Of a DNA stretch of 64,000 nt, positions 55,340 to 64,000 are shown piece after piece. The position numbers were made by a program, and so were the translations under genes. The notes beneath the pieces are model-generated. The model worked only from the letters and a program-made list of their open reading frames with translations. It was not told where the DNA came from and did not search any database. Each line of letters opens with the position of its first letter. Position 1 is the first letter of the stretch. Source of the DNA: Chakrabartia godavariana (GTDB lineage Bacteria; Pseudomonadota; Alphaproteobacteria; Sphingomonadales; Sphingomonadaceae); the NCBI GenBank assembly GCA_005518185.1, contig RKSN01000001.1:434501-498500 (forward strand). The letters are read 5' to 3'.

Positions 55340-56698
55340 ATGGCCTCCGCGCTCCCCGTGGTCGCCATCATCGGGCGGCCGAATGTCGGCAAATCGACGC
55401 TGTTCAACCGGCTCGTCGGAAAGCGTCTCGCGCTGGTCGATGACCGGCCGGGCGTTACGCGTGACCGGCGCGAAGGCGACGCCAATCTGCTGGGCCTCGA
55501 ATTCCGGATCGTCGATACGGCAGGCTTTGAGGATGAGGACGCGCAGACGCTGCCCGGCCGGATGCGGCTGCAAACCGAGGCCGCTGCGAAAAGCGCTGAC
55601 GTCGCGCTGTTCGTGATCGATGCCCGCGCCGGGCTGACCCCGCTGGATGAAGAGATTGGCAACTGGCTGCGCAGCCTGTCCACGCCGGTCATCCTTCTGG
55701 CCAACAAAGCCGAGGGCAGGGCCGGCGAGTCTGGCATTCTCGAAAGCTACAATCTCGGGCTTGGCGATCCGATCCCCTTCAGCGCCGAACATGGTGAAGG
55801 GATGGACGACCTGTTTCAGGCGCTCCTGCCCCATGTCGAGCGGGACGAGGACGAGGAAGAACTCGACGAGGAGGACGAGGGCAGCGATGGTCCGCTCAAG
55901 CTCGCGATCGTCGGGCGGCCGAATGCCGGGAAATCGACGCTCGTCAACCGGATGCTCGGCGAAGATCGCATGATCACCGGGCCAGAGGCCGGGATTACGC
56001 GCGACTCGATCAGCGTCGACTGGGACTGGCAGGGACGGCACGTCCGCCTCATCGATACGGCGGGTCTGCGCAAGCGGGCCAAGGTGGACGATAAGCTGGA
56101 ACGCCTGTCAGCCGCCGATACGAAGCGTGCGATCGACTTTGCCGAGGTTGTCGTGCTTCTGCTCGACGCTACGCGCGGTCTTGAGGCGCAGGACCTGCGC
56201 ATCGCGGACCAGATTTTCGAAGAGGGCCGTGCGATGATCATCGCCCTCAACAAATGGGACACGGTTGAACAGGGGAGCTCGCTCTATCAGGGCGTGCGAA
56301 CCGCGCTCGACGAGGGCTTTGCCCAGGTCAAGGGCGTGCCCCTGCTTACCCTGTCTGCAGAGACGGGCAGAGGCATCGACCAGCTGCTCGAAGTCGCCTT
56401 CGAAGTGCGCGAGGCGTGGAGCAAGCGCGTCACAACCGGACAGCTCAACCGCTGGTTCGAAATGGCAGTTGAGAAGAACCCGCCGCCCGCGCCAGGCGGA
56501 AAGCGCGCCAAGCTGCGCTACATCACCCAGATCAAGACGCGCCCGCCAAGCTTCGTCGTGTTCGGCAATCGGGTCGAGGATCTGCCCGAGAGCTATCGGC
56601 GCTATCTGGTCAACGGCATCCGGAAGGAACTGGGCTTCGGCGCCGTTCCTGTGCGCCTGACACTGCGCGGCCAGAAGAACCCGTACGACAAGAAATAA
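55340..56698 (+). CDS. der: ribosome-associated GTPase Der (EngA)
   Basis: A 452-residue double GTPase: first G domain [26 protein letters not shown] and NKAE; second [27 protein letters not shown] and NKWD; then the C-terminal KH-like domain (FRGRP-type region [14 protein letters not shown]). It acts in 50S subunit assembly. An acidic linker of Asp/Glu (about 170-182) joins the G domains. It lies in the yfgM-bamB-der order common in proteobacteria. Confidence 0.96.
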   Translation: MASALPVVAIIGRPNVGKSTLFNRLVGKRLALVDDRPGVTRDRREGDANLLGLEFRIVDTAGFEDEDAQTLPGRMRLQTEAAAKSADVALFVIDARAGLTPLDEEIGNWLRSLSTPVILLANKAEGRAGESGILESYNLGLGDPIPFSAEHGEGMDDLFQALLPHVERDEDEEELDEEDEGSDGPLKLAIVGRPNAGKSTLVNRMLGEDRMITGPEAGITRDSISVDWDWQGRHVRLIDTAGLRKRAKVDDKLERLSAADTKRAIDFAEVVVLLLDATRGLEAQDLRIADQIFEEGRAMIIALNKWDTVEQGSSLYQGVRTALDEGFAQVKGVPLLTLSAETGRGIDQLLEVAFEVREAWSKRVTTGQLNRWFEMAVEKNPPPAPGGKRAKLRYITQIKTRPPSFVVFGNRVEDLPESYRRYLVNGIRKELGFGAVPVRLTLRGQKNPYDKK

Positions 56699-56710
56699 AG
56701 CCGCGTCGGC

Positions 56711-57286
56711 TCAGGCCTGCAGGACGATATCCCAGTAGAGCCAGTCCCGCCACGTTTCGTGGAGATAGTTGGGCGGGTAGCTGCGGCCATGTTCCTGCAG
56801 TTCCCACGTCGTCGGGCAGTGTGCGGGCTGCATGATGTGCATCCCGGCCTCACGCGGGGTGCGGCCGCCTTTCTTCAGATTGCACGGGGAGCAGGCGGTG
56901 ATGACGTTCTCCCATGTCGTGCGACCGCCATAAGCGCGCGGGACAATGTGATCGAACGTCAGATCCTTGGGCGATCCGCAATATTGGCACTGGAAGCGGT
57001 CACGCAGGAACAGATTGAATCGGGTAAAGGCAGGGTGGGCCGATGGCTTCACATATTGCTTGAGCGCGATCACGGACGGCAGTTGCAATCGCGCGGTGGG
57101 ACTTCGCACCTCCCGCTCATAATGGGCAACGACATCGACCCGTTCGAGGAACATCGCCTTCACAGCGGTCTGCCAGGGCCAGAGCGACAGAGGGTAGTAA
57201 GAGAGGGGCGTGTAATCCGCATTCAGAACAAGAGCCGGGCAACTGTCCGGATGACGAATGAGATCGGGATGGTACATGTTGCTCAC
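56711..57286 (-). CDS. HNH endonuclease family protein
   Basis: A 191-residue HNH protein: CPALVLNADYTPLSYYPLSL at the N-terminus, the zinc-binding CQYCG and CSPCNLKKG, and the HNH core LTFDHIVPRAYGGRTTWENV. Free-standing HNH proteins of this type are widespread, with unclear biological roles. A GTG at 57286 (VSNMYHPDL) has an AAGGGGAAC ribosome-binding site and is preferred; ATG 57277 is the alternative. It is convergent with der (12-bp gap) and divergent from gluQ. Confidence 0.87.
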   Translation of the reverse strand: MSNMYHPDLIRHPDSCPALVLNADYTPLSYYPLSLWPWQTAVKAMFLERVDVVAHYEREVRSPTARLQLPSVIALKQYVKPSAHPAFTRFNLFLRDRFQCQYCGSPKDLTFDHIVPRAYGGRTTWENVITACSPCNLKKGGRTPREAGMHIMQPAHCPTTWELQEHGRSYPPNYLHETWRDWLYWDIVLQA

Positions 57287-57370
57287 GTTCCCCTTCCTGC
57301 GCTCTTCCCTTGCAGGTAAAGATTGCATGGTAATGACTGCATCTACAATATGTTGGGGTCAAGGGGGCAA

Positions 57371-58216
57371 ATGACCGCGAAATCTGTCTCGCGCTTCGCG
57401 CCGAGCCCGACGGGGCGGCTGCACCTTGGCCACGCCTATTCGGTCGTGCGGGCGCATGACCTTGCACAGGCGAGCGGCGGCCGCTTTCTGCTGCGGATCG
57501 AGGATATCGATCAGACGCGCGTCCGGCCTGAACATGTGGACGGCATCTTCGAGGATCTGCGCTGGCTCGGGCTGGACTGGGATGGAGACGTCCTGTTCCA
57601 GTCGCAGCGGCAGGCGGCCTATGAGGCAGTGCTACAAACGCTCATCAAGGGCGGCTTTGCCTATCGTTGCTGGTGCACGCGGGCTGACATAGCCGCAGCC
57701 ATGGAGGCGCCGCAGGACGGTGGCCCGCCGGTCTATCCTGGCACCTGCAAGGGACGAAGCGACCCCGACGATGCGCGCCCCTATAGCTGGCGGCTTGACG
57801 TGGCGGCAGCCTGCGCGGCCGCCGGGCCACTCCACTGGTCGGACGCGACCGCCGGACGCGTGCTGGCCGCGCCCGAAAGTCTCGGGGATGTCGTGATCGC
57901 CCGCAAGGACGCGATGGCGGCCTATCATCTGGCGGTCGTGGTCGATGATGCCTGGCAGGGCGTGACCGATGTGGTGCGGGGAAGGGACCTGTTCGAGTCG
58001 ACGCACATCCACCGGCTGATCCAGCATCTGCTCGGCTACGTCCCGCCGCTCTATCATCACCACGCCTTGATCTGCGATGCAGAGGGCACGCGGCTCGCCA
58101 AACGGAAGAACGCGCCCACGCTCCAGGCGCTGCGTGAGGCAGGCACCGATCCTGCGGCTCTCCTTCAGCACCTCCGTCAGGATGACCTTCCGGACGGGTT
58201 CTCCTTTTGCGCCTGA
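57371..58216 (+). CDS. gluQ: glutamyl-Q tRNA(Asp) synthetase
   Basis: A 281-residue GluRS-like catalytic core without the anticodon-binding domain: FAPSPTGRLHLGHAYSVV (HIGH motif as HLGH), RIEDIDQTRVRPEHVDGI, the zinc-site CWCTR and C-terminal KMSKS-like RLAKRKNAP. It attaches glutamate to queuosine in tRNA-Asp. ATG 57371 is chosen; a 16-codon upstream extension lacks similarity. A queuosine-precursor transporter gene lies 3 kb downstream. Confidence 0.92.
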   Translation: MTAKSVSRFAPSPTGRLHLGHAYSVVRAHDLAQASGGRFLLRIEDIDQTRVRPEHVDGIFEDLRWLGLDWDGDVLFQSQRQAAYEAVLQTLIKGGFAYRCWCTRADIAAAMEAPQDGGPPVYPGTCKGRSDPDDARPYSWRLDVAAACAAAGPLHWSDATAGRVLAAPESLGDVVIARKDAMAAYHLAVVVDDAWQGVTDVVRGRDLFESTHIHRLIQHLLGYVPPLYHHHALICDAEGTRLAKRKNAPTLQALREAGTDPAALLQHLRQDDLPDGFSFCA

Positions 58217-58291
58217 CCTGCGATGCAGCAGATCGCGATACGCTTTATGAAAGGCCTTGCCCGACAGCGTGGCAGGTATATGGGTTGAAGC

Positions 58292-58525
58292 ATGGGTAAC
58301 ACATTTCTGATCATCCTCCTTGTCGCCGCCATGATTGCGACGGTCGTCGCGCTCGTCCGCGGCGTGGTCGCCTTCCTCAAGACGACCGAGGAAGACCTGA
58401 AGAGCGACGGTGCCGGGCCCAGCGCGTCCAGCGTCAAGCAGAACAAGGCGATGATGCATCGCGTGATCTTTCAGGCGCTTGCCATCCTGATCGTCGTTGT
58501 CATCTTGTTGGCCTCGCGCGGCTAA
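58292..58525 (+). CDS. HIG1-type twin-transmembrane protein
   Basis: A 77-residue protein with two TM helices (FLIILLVAAMIATVVALVRG and VIFQALAILIVVVILLASRG) joined by a polar loop containing KQNKAMMHRV. This is the alphaproteobacterial HIG1/twin-TM pattern, where related proteins associate with cytochrome c oxidase. It lies 2 bp before the adenosyltransferase gene, in whose neighbourhood it is often found. Confidence 0.85.
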   Translation: MGNTFLIILLVAAMIATVVALVRGVVAFLKTTEEDLKSDGAGPSASSVKQNKAMMHRVIFQALAILIVVVILLASRG

Positions 58526-58527
58526 CC

Positions 58528-59094
58528 TTGGTCAAGCTCACCAAGATCTACACCAGAACGGGCGACGACGGCTCGACAGGGCTTGTCGATGGCAGCCGCA
58601 CCGCCAAGGACGCGCCGCGCATGGCGGCCATTGGCGATGTGGATGAGCTTAACAGCCTGATCGGCGCGGCGGCGCAGTTTGCCGAAGGTGAGGGGCTGGC
58701 GCGGCTTCGGCGCATCCAGAACGATCTGTTCGATCTCGGGGCCGACCTCGCGACGCCCGGCGAAGACTTCACCCCGTCGGACATGGTGCTCCGCGTCGTT
58801 GCGTCACAGACGCGGCGGCTGGAGGGAGAGATCGACGCGATGAACGCGGAAATGCCGCCTCTGGCGAGCTTCATTCTGCCCGGCGGATCAGCACTCGCGG
58901 CAGCGCTCCACGTCGCGCGCGCGGTGGCGCGGCGGGCGGAACGGACAATCGTGACGGCGTCGCGCGACGCCTCGATCAATCCGGAAGCCCGGCGCTACAT
59001 CAACCGGCTGTCCGACTGGCTGTTCGTCGCGGCGCGTTATGCAAACGGCAAGGCGGCGGGCGATATTCTCTGGACGCCCGGCGCAACGCGCTAG
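58528..59094 (+). CDS. cob(I)yrinic acid a,c-diamide adenosyltransferase (PduO type)
   Basis: A 188-residue PduO-type enzyme: KIYTRTGDDGSTGLVDGSRT, MAAIGDVDELNSLIGAA, LPGGSALAAALHVARAVARR and RYINRLSDWLFVAARYANG. It converts cob(I)alamin to adenosylcobalamin with ATP. The start is TTG 58528, two bases after the HIG1-type gene, so translation is probably coupled. Confidence 0.93.
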   Translation: MVKLTKIYTRTGDDGSTGLVDGSRTAKDAPRMAAIGDVDELNSLIGAAAQFAEGEGLARLRRIQNDLFDLGADLATPGEDFTPSDMVLRVVASQTRRLEGEIDAMNAEMPPLASFILPGGSALAAALHVARAVARRAERTIVTASRDASINPEARRYINRLSDWLFVAARYANGKAAGDILWTPGATR

Positions 59095-59099
59095 CGACA

Positions 59100-60122
59100 C
59101 TATTTGCGCAGGGCGACCTTCGCCTGCCAGACGGGGATCCAGTCGATCACGCCGCGGCATTCTTCCATCGCGATCTTGGATGTGAGACGGAACCGGCGGC
59201 CATCCCAGACATATTCCTCCGCGCTCCCGCAATCACCAAGCCCACGCCCCTTGGCATAGCTGCTCAATCGTCCCGTGGAGGCGTCCCATTCGGCGTTGAC
59301 CAGAACCGGCGGCCCGCCCGGCTCGGTAAAGCCGGGTGCGAAATCAAACTCGGCCACCTTCATCCGGCGGGCGACATTGCCCCGGCTGACCAAAACCGGC
59401 ACCGACATCAGGTTGTAGGCCCCCATGCCGCAGGGCACGAGCGCAAGCCACATCCGTCCATCGAGGCGAAAGGCTGCCCCCCCTTCCTCGCCACGGCGTT
59501 CGGCATCGCACCCGGTGCGGGCCTGCAAGGCGGCGATGTCCTTGACGGAAAGCGGGAAGGTTGCATCCTTCGGGGCCGTCCGCGTCCAGATCGCAGGCGC
59601 ATCGGGCGGCAGCGGGACATTGGTGGCCGGCAGCTTGCCAGACGCGATCAGGGCGGTTTCGGTCTTCGCCCGACCCTGCCGATCGTCCATGTAAAGCAGC
59701 GACGCGACCAGGCCGCGCAGCGACGCCCCGCCGAGCGAGGCGCCGCTTCCATCGCGCAGTTCCGCAGTGCGTGCGGCCCGCAGCTTTGCGATCATGTCGC
59801 GCGACAGCGACAGCCGGAACGGACCGTCATCGCCCTGAAGTGCCGCCGACCCGATGGTGACCGTCCCATCAGCAACCAGCGTCAGCTCACCCGGTTTGCG
59901 ATTCTCGATATTGGCAATGGTCAGCGTGGCTCCGTCGCTCCGCCCGCCGGGACGGGCAATCTGAACGGTCAGCTGATTTTCGCCCGACTCCATCTCCATC
60001 AAGGAGACAGCGGTGCACCGGCGCACATTGTCACAGCCAACGGCCCAGTCTTCAAAACTCTTCAGCTCGCCGGGCTTTGGCAACACAGCGGCTGCCGCCG
60101 TCAGCATGAACATTGCCAGCAT
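59100..60122 (-). CDS. DUF1176 domain protein, exported
   Basis: A 340-residue protein with a signal sequence (MLAMFMLTAAAAVLPKPGEL) and a DUF1176 body (FEDWAVGCDNVRRCTAVSLM, WLALVPCGMGAYNLMSVPVL, GLGDCGSAEEYVWDGRRFRL). Several paired cysteines fit a periplasmic protein. Function is unknown. It is convergent with the adenosyltransferase gene and divergent from the 3-hydroxybutyryl-CoA dehydrogenase gene. Confidence 0.87.
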   Translation of the reverse strand: MLAMFMLTAAAAVLPKPGELKSFEDWAVGCDNVRRCTAVSLMEMESGENQLTVQIARPGGRSDGATLTIANIENRKPGELTLVADGTVTIGSAALQGDDGPFRLSLSRDMIAKLRAARTAELRDGSGASLGGASLRGLVASLLYMDDRQGRAKTETALIASGKLPATNVPLPPDAPAIWTRTAPKDATFPLSVKDIAALQARTGCDAERRGEEGGAAFRLDGRMWLALVPCGMGAYNLMSVPVLVSRGNVARRMKVAEFDFAPGFTEPGGPPVLVNAEWDASTGRLSSYAKGRGLGDCGSAEEYVWDGRRFRLTSKIAMEECRGVIDWIPVWQAKVALRK

Positions 60123-60201
60123 GGAAATCTTCTAGCCCATCCCGGTTCGAGTCGATAGAGGCACCCGCATAACGAGAATGACCATTTCCCAGGGGTAGTA
60201 G

Positions 60202-61071
60202 ATGAAGATCATTGGCATCATTGGTGCCGGCCAGATGGGTGCCGGCATCGCGCAGGTTTCGGCGCAGGCCGGCTATCAGGTCCGTCTGTCCGACGTCGAC
60301 ATTGGCCGCGCCGAAGCGGGCAAGGCGACAGTTGCCAAGGGCCTGCAGCGCCTTGTCGACCGGGAAAAGCTGGATGCGCCGACGCGTGACGCCATCCTCG
60401 CACGGATCGAGCCGGTTGCCGGCAGCAGCTCCTTTGCTGATGCCGATCTGGTCATCGAAGCGGCCACCGAGCGTGAAGACATCAAGCGGGCCATCTTTGC
60501 CGAGGTGGGCAAGGTCCTGCGCGACGATGCAATTCTCGCGTCCAACACCTCGTCGATCCCGATCACGCGCATGGCGCAGGCCTCTCCCGATCCGGCGCGC
60601 TTCATCGGCATCCATTTCTTCAATCCGGTGCCGGTGATGGGGCTGATTGAGGTCATTCCCGGTCTCGCCACGTCAAAGGCCACCGTGGAGACGGTCAGCG
60701 CGTTCTGCGACAGCCTGAAGAAGGAAATCGTCTATGCGGAGGATGAACCCGGCTTCGTCGTGAACCGCATCCTGCTGCCGATGATCAATGAGGCGGTCTT
60801 TGTGCTCGGGCAGGGGACGGCGAACATTCAGGACATCGACAAGGGTTGCCGCATCGGGCTCAACCACCCGATGGGGCCGCTTGAGCTTGCCGACTTTGTG
60901 GGGCTCGATACCTGTCTCGACATTGTGAAGGTGCTCTACAACACGACCGGGGACAGCAAATATCGTCCGGCGCCGCTGCTCGTGAAATATGTCGAGGCAG
61001 GCTGGCTGGGCCGCAAGACCGGGCGTGGCTTTTACGACTACTCCGGACCGGTTCCGGTTCCGACGCGCTGA
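60202..61071 (+). CDS. 3-hydroxybutyryl-CoA dehydrogenase
   Basis: A 289-residue short 3-hydroxyacyl-CoA dehydrogenase: NAD site [44 protein letters not shown], catalytic histidine block [33 protein letters not shown] and [20 protein letters not shown]. It oxidises 3-hydroxybutyryl-CoA to acetoacetyl-CoA. No other genes of the pathway are adjacent; a crotonase starts 2.4 kb further on. Confidence 0.93.
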   Translation: MKIIGIIGAGQMGAGIAQVSAQAGYQVRLSDVDIGRAEAGKATVAKGLQRLVDREKLDAPTRDAILARIEPVAGSSSFADADLVIEAATEREDIKRAIFAEVGKVLRDDAILASNTSSIPITRMAQASPDPARFIGIHFFNPVPVMGLIEVIPGLATSKATVETVSAFCDSLKKEIVYAEDEPGFVVNRILLPMINEAVFVLGQGTANIQDIDKGCRIGLNHPMGPLELADFVGLDTCLDIVKVLYNTTGDSKYRPAPLLVKYVEAGWLGRKTGRGFYDYSGPVPVPTR

Positions 61072-61124
61072 TTTGACAAGTGCAAAGGCCGCGTCGCACT
61101 AAGCGGTGAATTGGGGGACTTATT

Positions 61125-61751
61125 ATGCCGCGTGGCCTGTTCATTTTTTCGATTTTCTATGGCGGCATGGTCTGCATTGCCGGCGTGCTCGGCGCCAAGC
61201 AGGTCGCGCTCGGCCCGCTCGCGGTTGAGGCGGGCATCTTCCCCTTCCTCCTGCTTGTCATCACGTCGAGCGCGATGGCAGAGCTTTACGGCAAGGCCCG
61301 CGCCGACGCGCTGGTCCGCTTCGGGTTCATCCCGCTCATTGCCTCGATCCTGCTGATCCAGCTGGTCCTCGCTCTGCCGGTCGACAAAGGCATGTATCCG
61401 CCCGCTATTGAGGCATTCCCCATCATTCTCGGGCAAAGCGGCCGGATGATGTTTGCCGGGCTGATTTCCTATGGCCTGTCGCAGACACTGAACGTTTACG
61501 TCTTTGCCAAGCTCTCCCGACCCGAAGGCGGCATGCTCTGGCTGCGCGCGGGCGTGGCGAGCGTGCTCTCCCAGATTCTCGATACCGTGCTGTTCATCAG
61601 CATCTCCTTTTACGGCGAGCGGGAGATCGGCGCGCTGATGGTCGGACAGATGACGGCCAAGGTGGCGCTGTCGCTGCTGCTGGTCCCGCTGCTGGTGACC
61701 TTTATGGTAAAGCTGGGCCGGAAACTTGACCAAGGCGCGCAGAGCGCATAG
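61125..61751 (+). CDS. queuosine precursor transporter (YhhQ/VUT family)
   Basis: A 208-residue membrane protein with six helices and the VUT/DUF165 pattern ([73 protein letters not shown]). Members import preQ0 or preQ1 for tRNA queuosine synthesis, which fits the nearby gluQ. It is followed by argB after 13 bp. Confidence 0.9.
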   Translation: MPRGLFIFSIFYGGMVCIAGVLGAKQVALGPLAVEAGIFPFLLLVITSSAMAELYGKARADALVRFGFIPLIASILLIQLVLALPVDKGMYPPAIEAFPIILGQSGRMMFAGLISYGLSQTLNVYVFAKLSRPEGGMLWLRAGVASVLSQILDTVLFISISFYGEREIGALMVGQMTAKVALSLLLVPLLVTFMVKLGRKLDQGAQSA

Positions 61752-61764
61752 CGCGCCCGCCATC

Positions 61765-62664
61765 ATGAGCAGAAACGCACCCGACCAGACCGCGCTTGCC
61801 AAGGCTGAAATCCTGACAGAAGCGCTGCCCTATATCCAGCGCTATGCGGGTCAGACCTTCGTGGTGAAATATGGCGGCCACGCGATGGGCGACCCCGAGG
61901 CCGCGCGCAACTTTGCGGAGGATATCGTTCTCCTGAAGGCGGTCGGGATCAACCCGGTCGTCGTGCATGGCGGCGGCCCGCAGATCGGCCGGATGCTCAA
62001 GCAGCTCGGGATCGAATCGACCTTTGTCGGCGGTCTGCGCGTCACCGACAAGGAAACCGCCTATGTCGCGGAAATGGTCCTGTCAGGCGCGATCAACAAG
62101 GAAATCGTCGGCTGGATCATGCAGGCAGGTGGCCAGGCCGTTGGCCTATCGGGCAAGGATGCGGGGCTTGTCACCGCCCGCAAGATCGAGGGGCGCGAGG
62201 CCGACCCCAATCGCGGGATCGAACGCAATGTCGACATCGGCTTTGTGGGTGAGCCCGTGGCCGTCAACTCGACCATTCTCGATACGCTGACACACAATGG
62301 CGTCATTCCGGTCGTCGCGCCGATCGCGCCTGATGAAAATGGCGCGACGTTCAACATCAATGCCGACACCATGGCCGGCGCGATTGCGGCGCATATCGGC
62401 GCCGCACGCCTATTCCTGCTGACTGACGTGGCTGGGGTTCTCGACAAGGAGGGCAACCTCCTCACCGATCTCGACCCTGCCCGGATTGCCGAGCTGCAGG
62501 CCGACGGCACGGTTTCAGGCGGCATGATCCCCAAGCTCGAGACCTGCATCACTGCCGTCGAAGGCGGCGTCGATGCGGCGGTCATCCTCGATGGTCGCGT
62601 GCCACACGTGACCTTGCTCGAAATCTTCACGCGCGGCGGCGCGGGGACGCTCGTCCACAAATAG
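61765..62664 (+). CDS. argB: acetylglutamate kinase
   Basis: A 299-residue [79 protein letters not shown] and [20 protein letters not shown]. It phosphorylates N-acetylglutamate in arginine synthesis. ATG 61765 is chosen over a start 13 codons upstream within the previous gene. It ends 2 bp from the convergent ung gene. Confidence 0.96.
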   Translation: MSRNAPDQTALAKAEILTEALPYIQRYAGQTFVVKYGGHAMGDPEAARNFAEDIVLLKAVGINPVVVHGGGPQIGRMLKQLGIESTFVGGLRVTDKETAYVAEMVLSGAINKEIVGWIMQAGGQAVGLSGKDAGLVTARKIEGREADPNRGIERNVDIGFVGEPVAVNSTILDTLTHNGVIPVVAPIAPDENGATFNINADTMAGAIAAHIGAARLFLLTDVAGVLDKEGNLLTDLDPARIAELQADGTVSGGMIPKLETCITAVEGGVDAAVILDGRVPHVTLLEIFTRGGAGTLVHK

Positions 62665-62666
62665 GG

Positions 62667-63356
62667 TCAGGCCGGGTCCGGTAGCGTCCAGTCAATCGGA
62701 GTCTGCCCGTTGGCTTCCAGAAACGCGTTCGCCTTTGAAAAATGGCGGCACCCGAGAAAGCCGTTGTGCGCGGACAGCGGGGAAGGGTGCGCCGCCTTCA
62801 GCACGAGATGGCGGTCGGCATCGACAAAGGCGGCCTTTTTCTGCGCGTACGCTCCCCAAAGGAGGAAGACCACCGGTTCCGTCTTGGCGTTGACGATGCG
62901 GATGATCTCATCCGTGAACGGCTCCCACCCCTTGCCCTGATGTGCCGCCGCTTGCCCCATCTCGACCGTCAGGACGCTGTTGAGGAGGAGGACACCCTGC
63001 TTCGCCCAGCTTTCCAGAAAGCCATGACGCGGCCGTGGAATGCCAAGATCGCTTTCCAGCTCCTTGTAGATGTTGACGAGCGATGGGGGCGGACGGACAC
63101 CCGGCTGGACGCTGAAGCACAGTCCATGGGCCTGTCCCTCTCCATGATAGGGGTCTTGCCCCAGAATGACGACGCGCACCTGGTCGAGCGGGGTCAAGTC
63201 CAGCGCGCGGAACCATTCGCTGCCTTTGGGGAAGATCCGCTTTCCAGCCGCCTTTTCAGCGAGAAGGAAGGCACGAAGCGCCTGCATGCGCGGGCTGGCC
63301 AGATCGTCCGCCAGATGGGCCTTCCAGCTGTCATGGAGTTTGATGGTGTTGGTCAT
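62667..63356 (-). CDS. ung: uracil-DNA glycosylase
   Basis: A 229-residue family 1 UDG: catalytic water-activating block [20 protein letters not shown], uracil-binding [12 protein letters not shown], and the intercalation motif [20 protein letters not shown]. It removes uracil from DNA in base excision repair. ATG 63356 is chosen over an upstream in-frame start 13 codons earlier. It is divergent from the crotonase gene. Confidence 0.96.
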   Translation of the reverse strand: MTNTIKLHDSWKAHLADDLASPRMQALRAFLLAEKAAGKRIFPKGSEWFRALDLTPLDQVRVVILGQDPYHGEGQAHGLCFSVQPGVRPPPSLVNIYKELESDLGIPRPRHGFLESWAKQGVLLLNSVLTVEMGQAAAHQGKGWEPFTDEIIRIVNAKTEPVVFLLWGAYAQKKAAFVDADRHLVLKAAHPSPLSAHNGFLGCRHFSKANAFLEANGQTPIDWTLPDPA

Positions 63357-63463
63357 CGTGCGGCCAGACCTGCGGTCGCGGGCGGGCGGAGTCAATCATA
63401 TCTGTCAGGTTGCACCCCGCAGGCGAACCGGCCATGTTTCGCGGGAAAGCTTGAGAGGATGAC

Positions 63464-64000
63464 ATGGCCAATTACAACACGATCAAGGTCGATATCTCCG
63501 AAGGTATCCTGACCCTCACGATGCACCGCCCGGACAAGATGAACGCGTTCACGGGCGAGATGATGCAGGAAATGATCTCCGCCTTTGATCTGGCCGATGC
63601 TGATGACAGCGTCCGCGCCGTCATCGTGACGGGTGCCGGAGACCGCGCCTTCTGTGCCGGGGCGGACCTGTCCTCGGGTGCGAAGACCTTTGACTATGCC
63701 AAGCGCGGCGACCGCGACGTCAACGCCGGGGCAGTCAATGCAGACGGCACGGTCAATCTAAGTCACGAGGACGCACGAGATGGCGGCGGGCGTCTGACGC
63801 TGCGTATCTTCAACTGCAAGAAGCCGGTGATCAGCGCCGTCAATGGCGCGGCTGTCGGCATCGGTGCCACGATGCAGCTGGCGATGGATTTCCGTATGGC
63901 GAGCAGCACGGCCCGCTTCGGCTTCGTCTTTGCCCGGCGCGGTATTGTGCCTGAGGCGGCGTCGAGCTGGTTCCTGCCGCGTCTCGTCGGCATCAGCCAG
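63464..64000 (+). CDS. enoyl-CoA hydratase/isomerase (crotonase) family, partial
   Basis: At least 179 residues starting MANYNTIKVDISEGILTLTM, open at the window end. It has the crotonase oxyanion-hole blocks VTGAGDRAFCAGADLSSGA and VISAVNGAAVGIGATMQLAM. The enzyme probably hydrates or isomerises an enoyl-CoA in fatty-acid metabolism. A moderately long polar insertion (GAVNADGTVNLSHEDARDGG) lies between the two blocks. GAGAGGATGAC precedes the start. Confidence 0.92.
   Translation, partial: MANYNTIKVDISEGILTLTMHRPDKMNAFTGEMMQEMISAFDLADADDSVRAVIVTGAGDRAFCAGADLSSGAKTFDYAKRGDRDVNAGAVNADGTVNLSHEDARDGGGRLTLRIFNCKKPVISAVNGAAVGIGATMQLAMDFRMASSTARFGFVFARRGIVPEAASSWFLPRLVGISQ

Noticed and set aside
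1-64000. tRNA, rRNA or CRISPR loci
   Set aside because: I found no cloverleaf with a conserved TTCGA loop, no rRNA sequence and no regularly spaced repeats. In particular, there is no tRNA at the island ends, where the target is guaA instead.

Overview
The window is one contiguous stretch of a GC-rich (about two-thirds G+C) alphaproteobacterial chromosome, most likely a member of the Sphingomonadales. This placement is an inference. It rests on the overall gene content, the ispH-thrB-rnhA and gcvT-gcvH-gcvPA-gcvPB operons, and several palindromic repeats of the kind common in sphingomonads (cores such as GAGCCTGTCGA and GAACTTGTTTC). Almost everything is ordinary chromosomal coding sequence on both strands with short gaps. 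I found no rRNA, tRNA or CRISPR array, and no gene-free stretch longer than 300 bases.

Layout: 1-2.25 kb, partial rplY/ctc (L25) and two TraB/GumN paralogues. 2.4-8.5 kb, glyQ, glyS (with two in-frame palindromic-element insertions and a low-GC patch) and ppdK. 8.6-9.7 kb, a DUF1214/DUF1254 pair. 9.7-16.9 kb (- strand), a Tad/Flp pilus locus cpaA-cpaB-cpaC-cpaD-cpaE-tadB-tadC that lacks the motor ATPase gene cpaF/tadA and a pilin. 17-21.4 kb, an FAD oxidoreductase, a YegP-like protein, rnhA-thrB-ispH and a lipoprotein. 21.4-27.4 kb, a MOSC protein, a tandem glycine riboswitch and the glycine-cleavage operon ending in a DUF938 methyltransferase. 27.5-30.3 kb, an acyl-CoA synthetase and an acyl-CoA dehydrogenase. 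30.4-45.8 kb, a housekeeping and transport mix: GST, EamA, PRC-barrel, proS, MgtC-like, CNT nucleoside transporter, phosphatase, GntR, nitroreductase, an orphan GTA-type holin, DUF885 and prolyl oligopeptidase peptidases, and guaA.

45.8-50.15 kb is a small low-GC integrated element at the 3' end of guaA. A near-perfect 14-bp direct repeat (the last codons of guaA) flanks it, and a 15-bp inverted repeat lies just inside each end. It carries a truncated tyrosine-recombinase gene, truncated and hypothetical genes, a membrane-anchored J-domain protein next to a truncated trypsin-like protease, and a DUF6641-like protein. It looks like a decayed genomic island.

50.15-64 kb returns to core genes: an ArsC/Spx-like protein, CHRD lipoprotein, PAP2 phosphatase, panB, the envelope and GTPase group yfgM-like/bamB/der, an HNH endonuclease, gluQ, a HIG1-type membrane protein, PduO-type cobalamin adenosyltransferase, DUF1176, 3-hydroxybutyryl-CoA dehydrogenase, a queuosine-precursor transporter, argB, ung and a partial crotonase.

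The features most worth a second look are the guaA island, the palindromic repeats (including two read through inside the essential gene glyS) whose variable flanks co-vary to keep each arm self-complementary, the low-GC mosaic block in glyS, the missing Tad ATPase, and the DUF938 methyltransferase translationally coupled to gcvPB under a glycine riboswitch.
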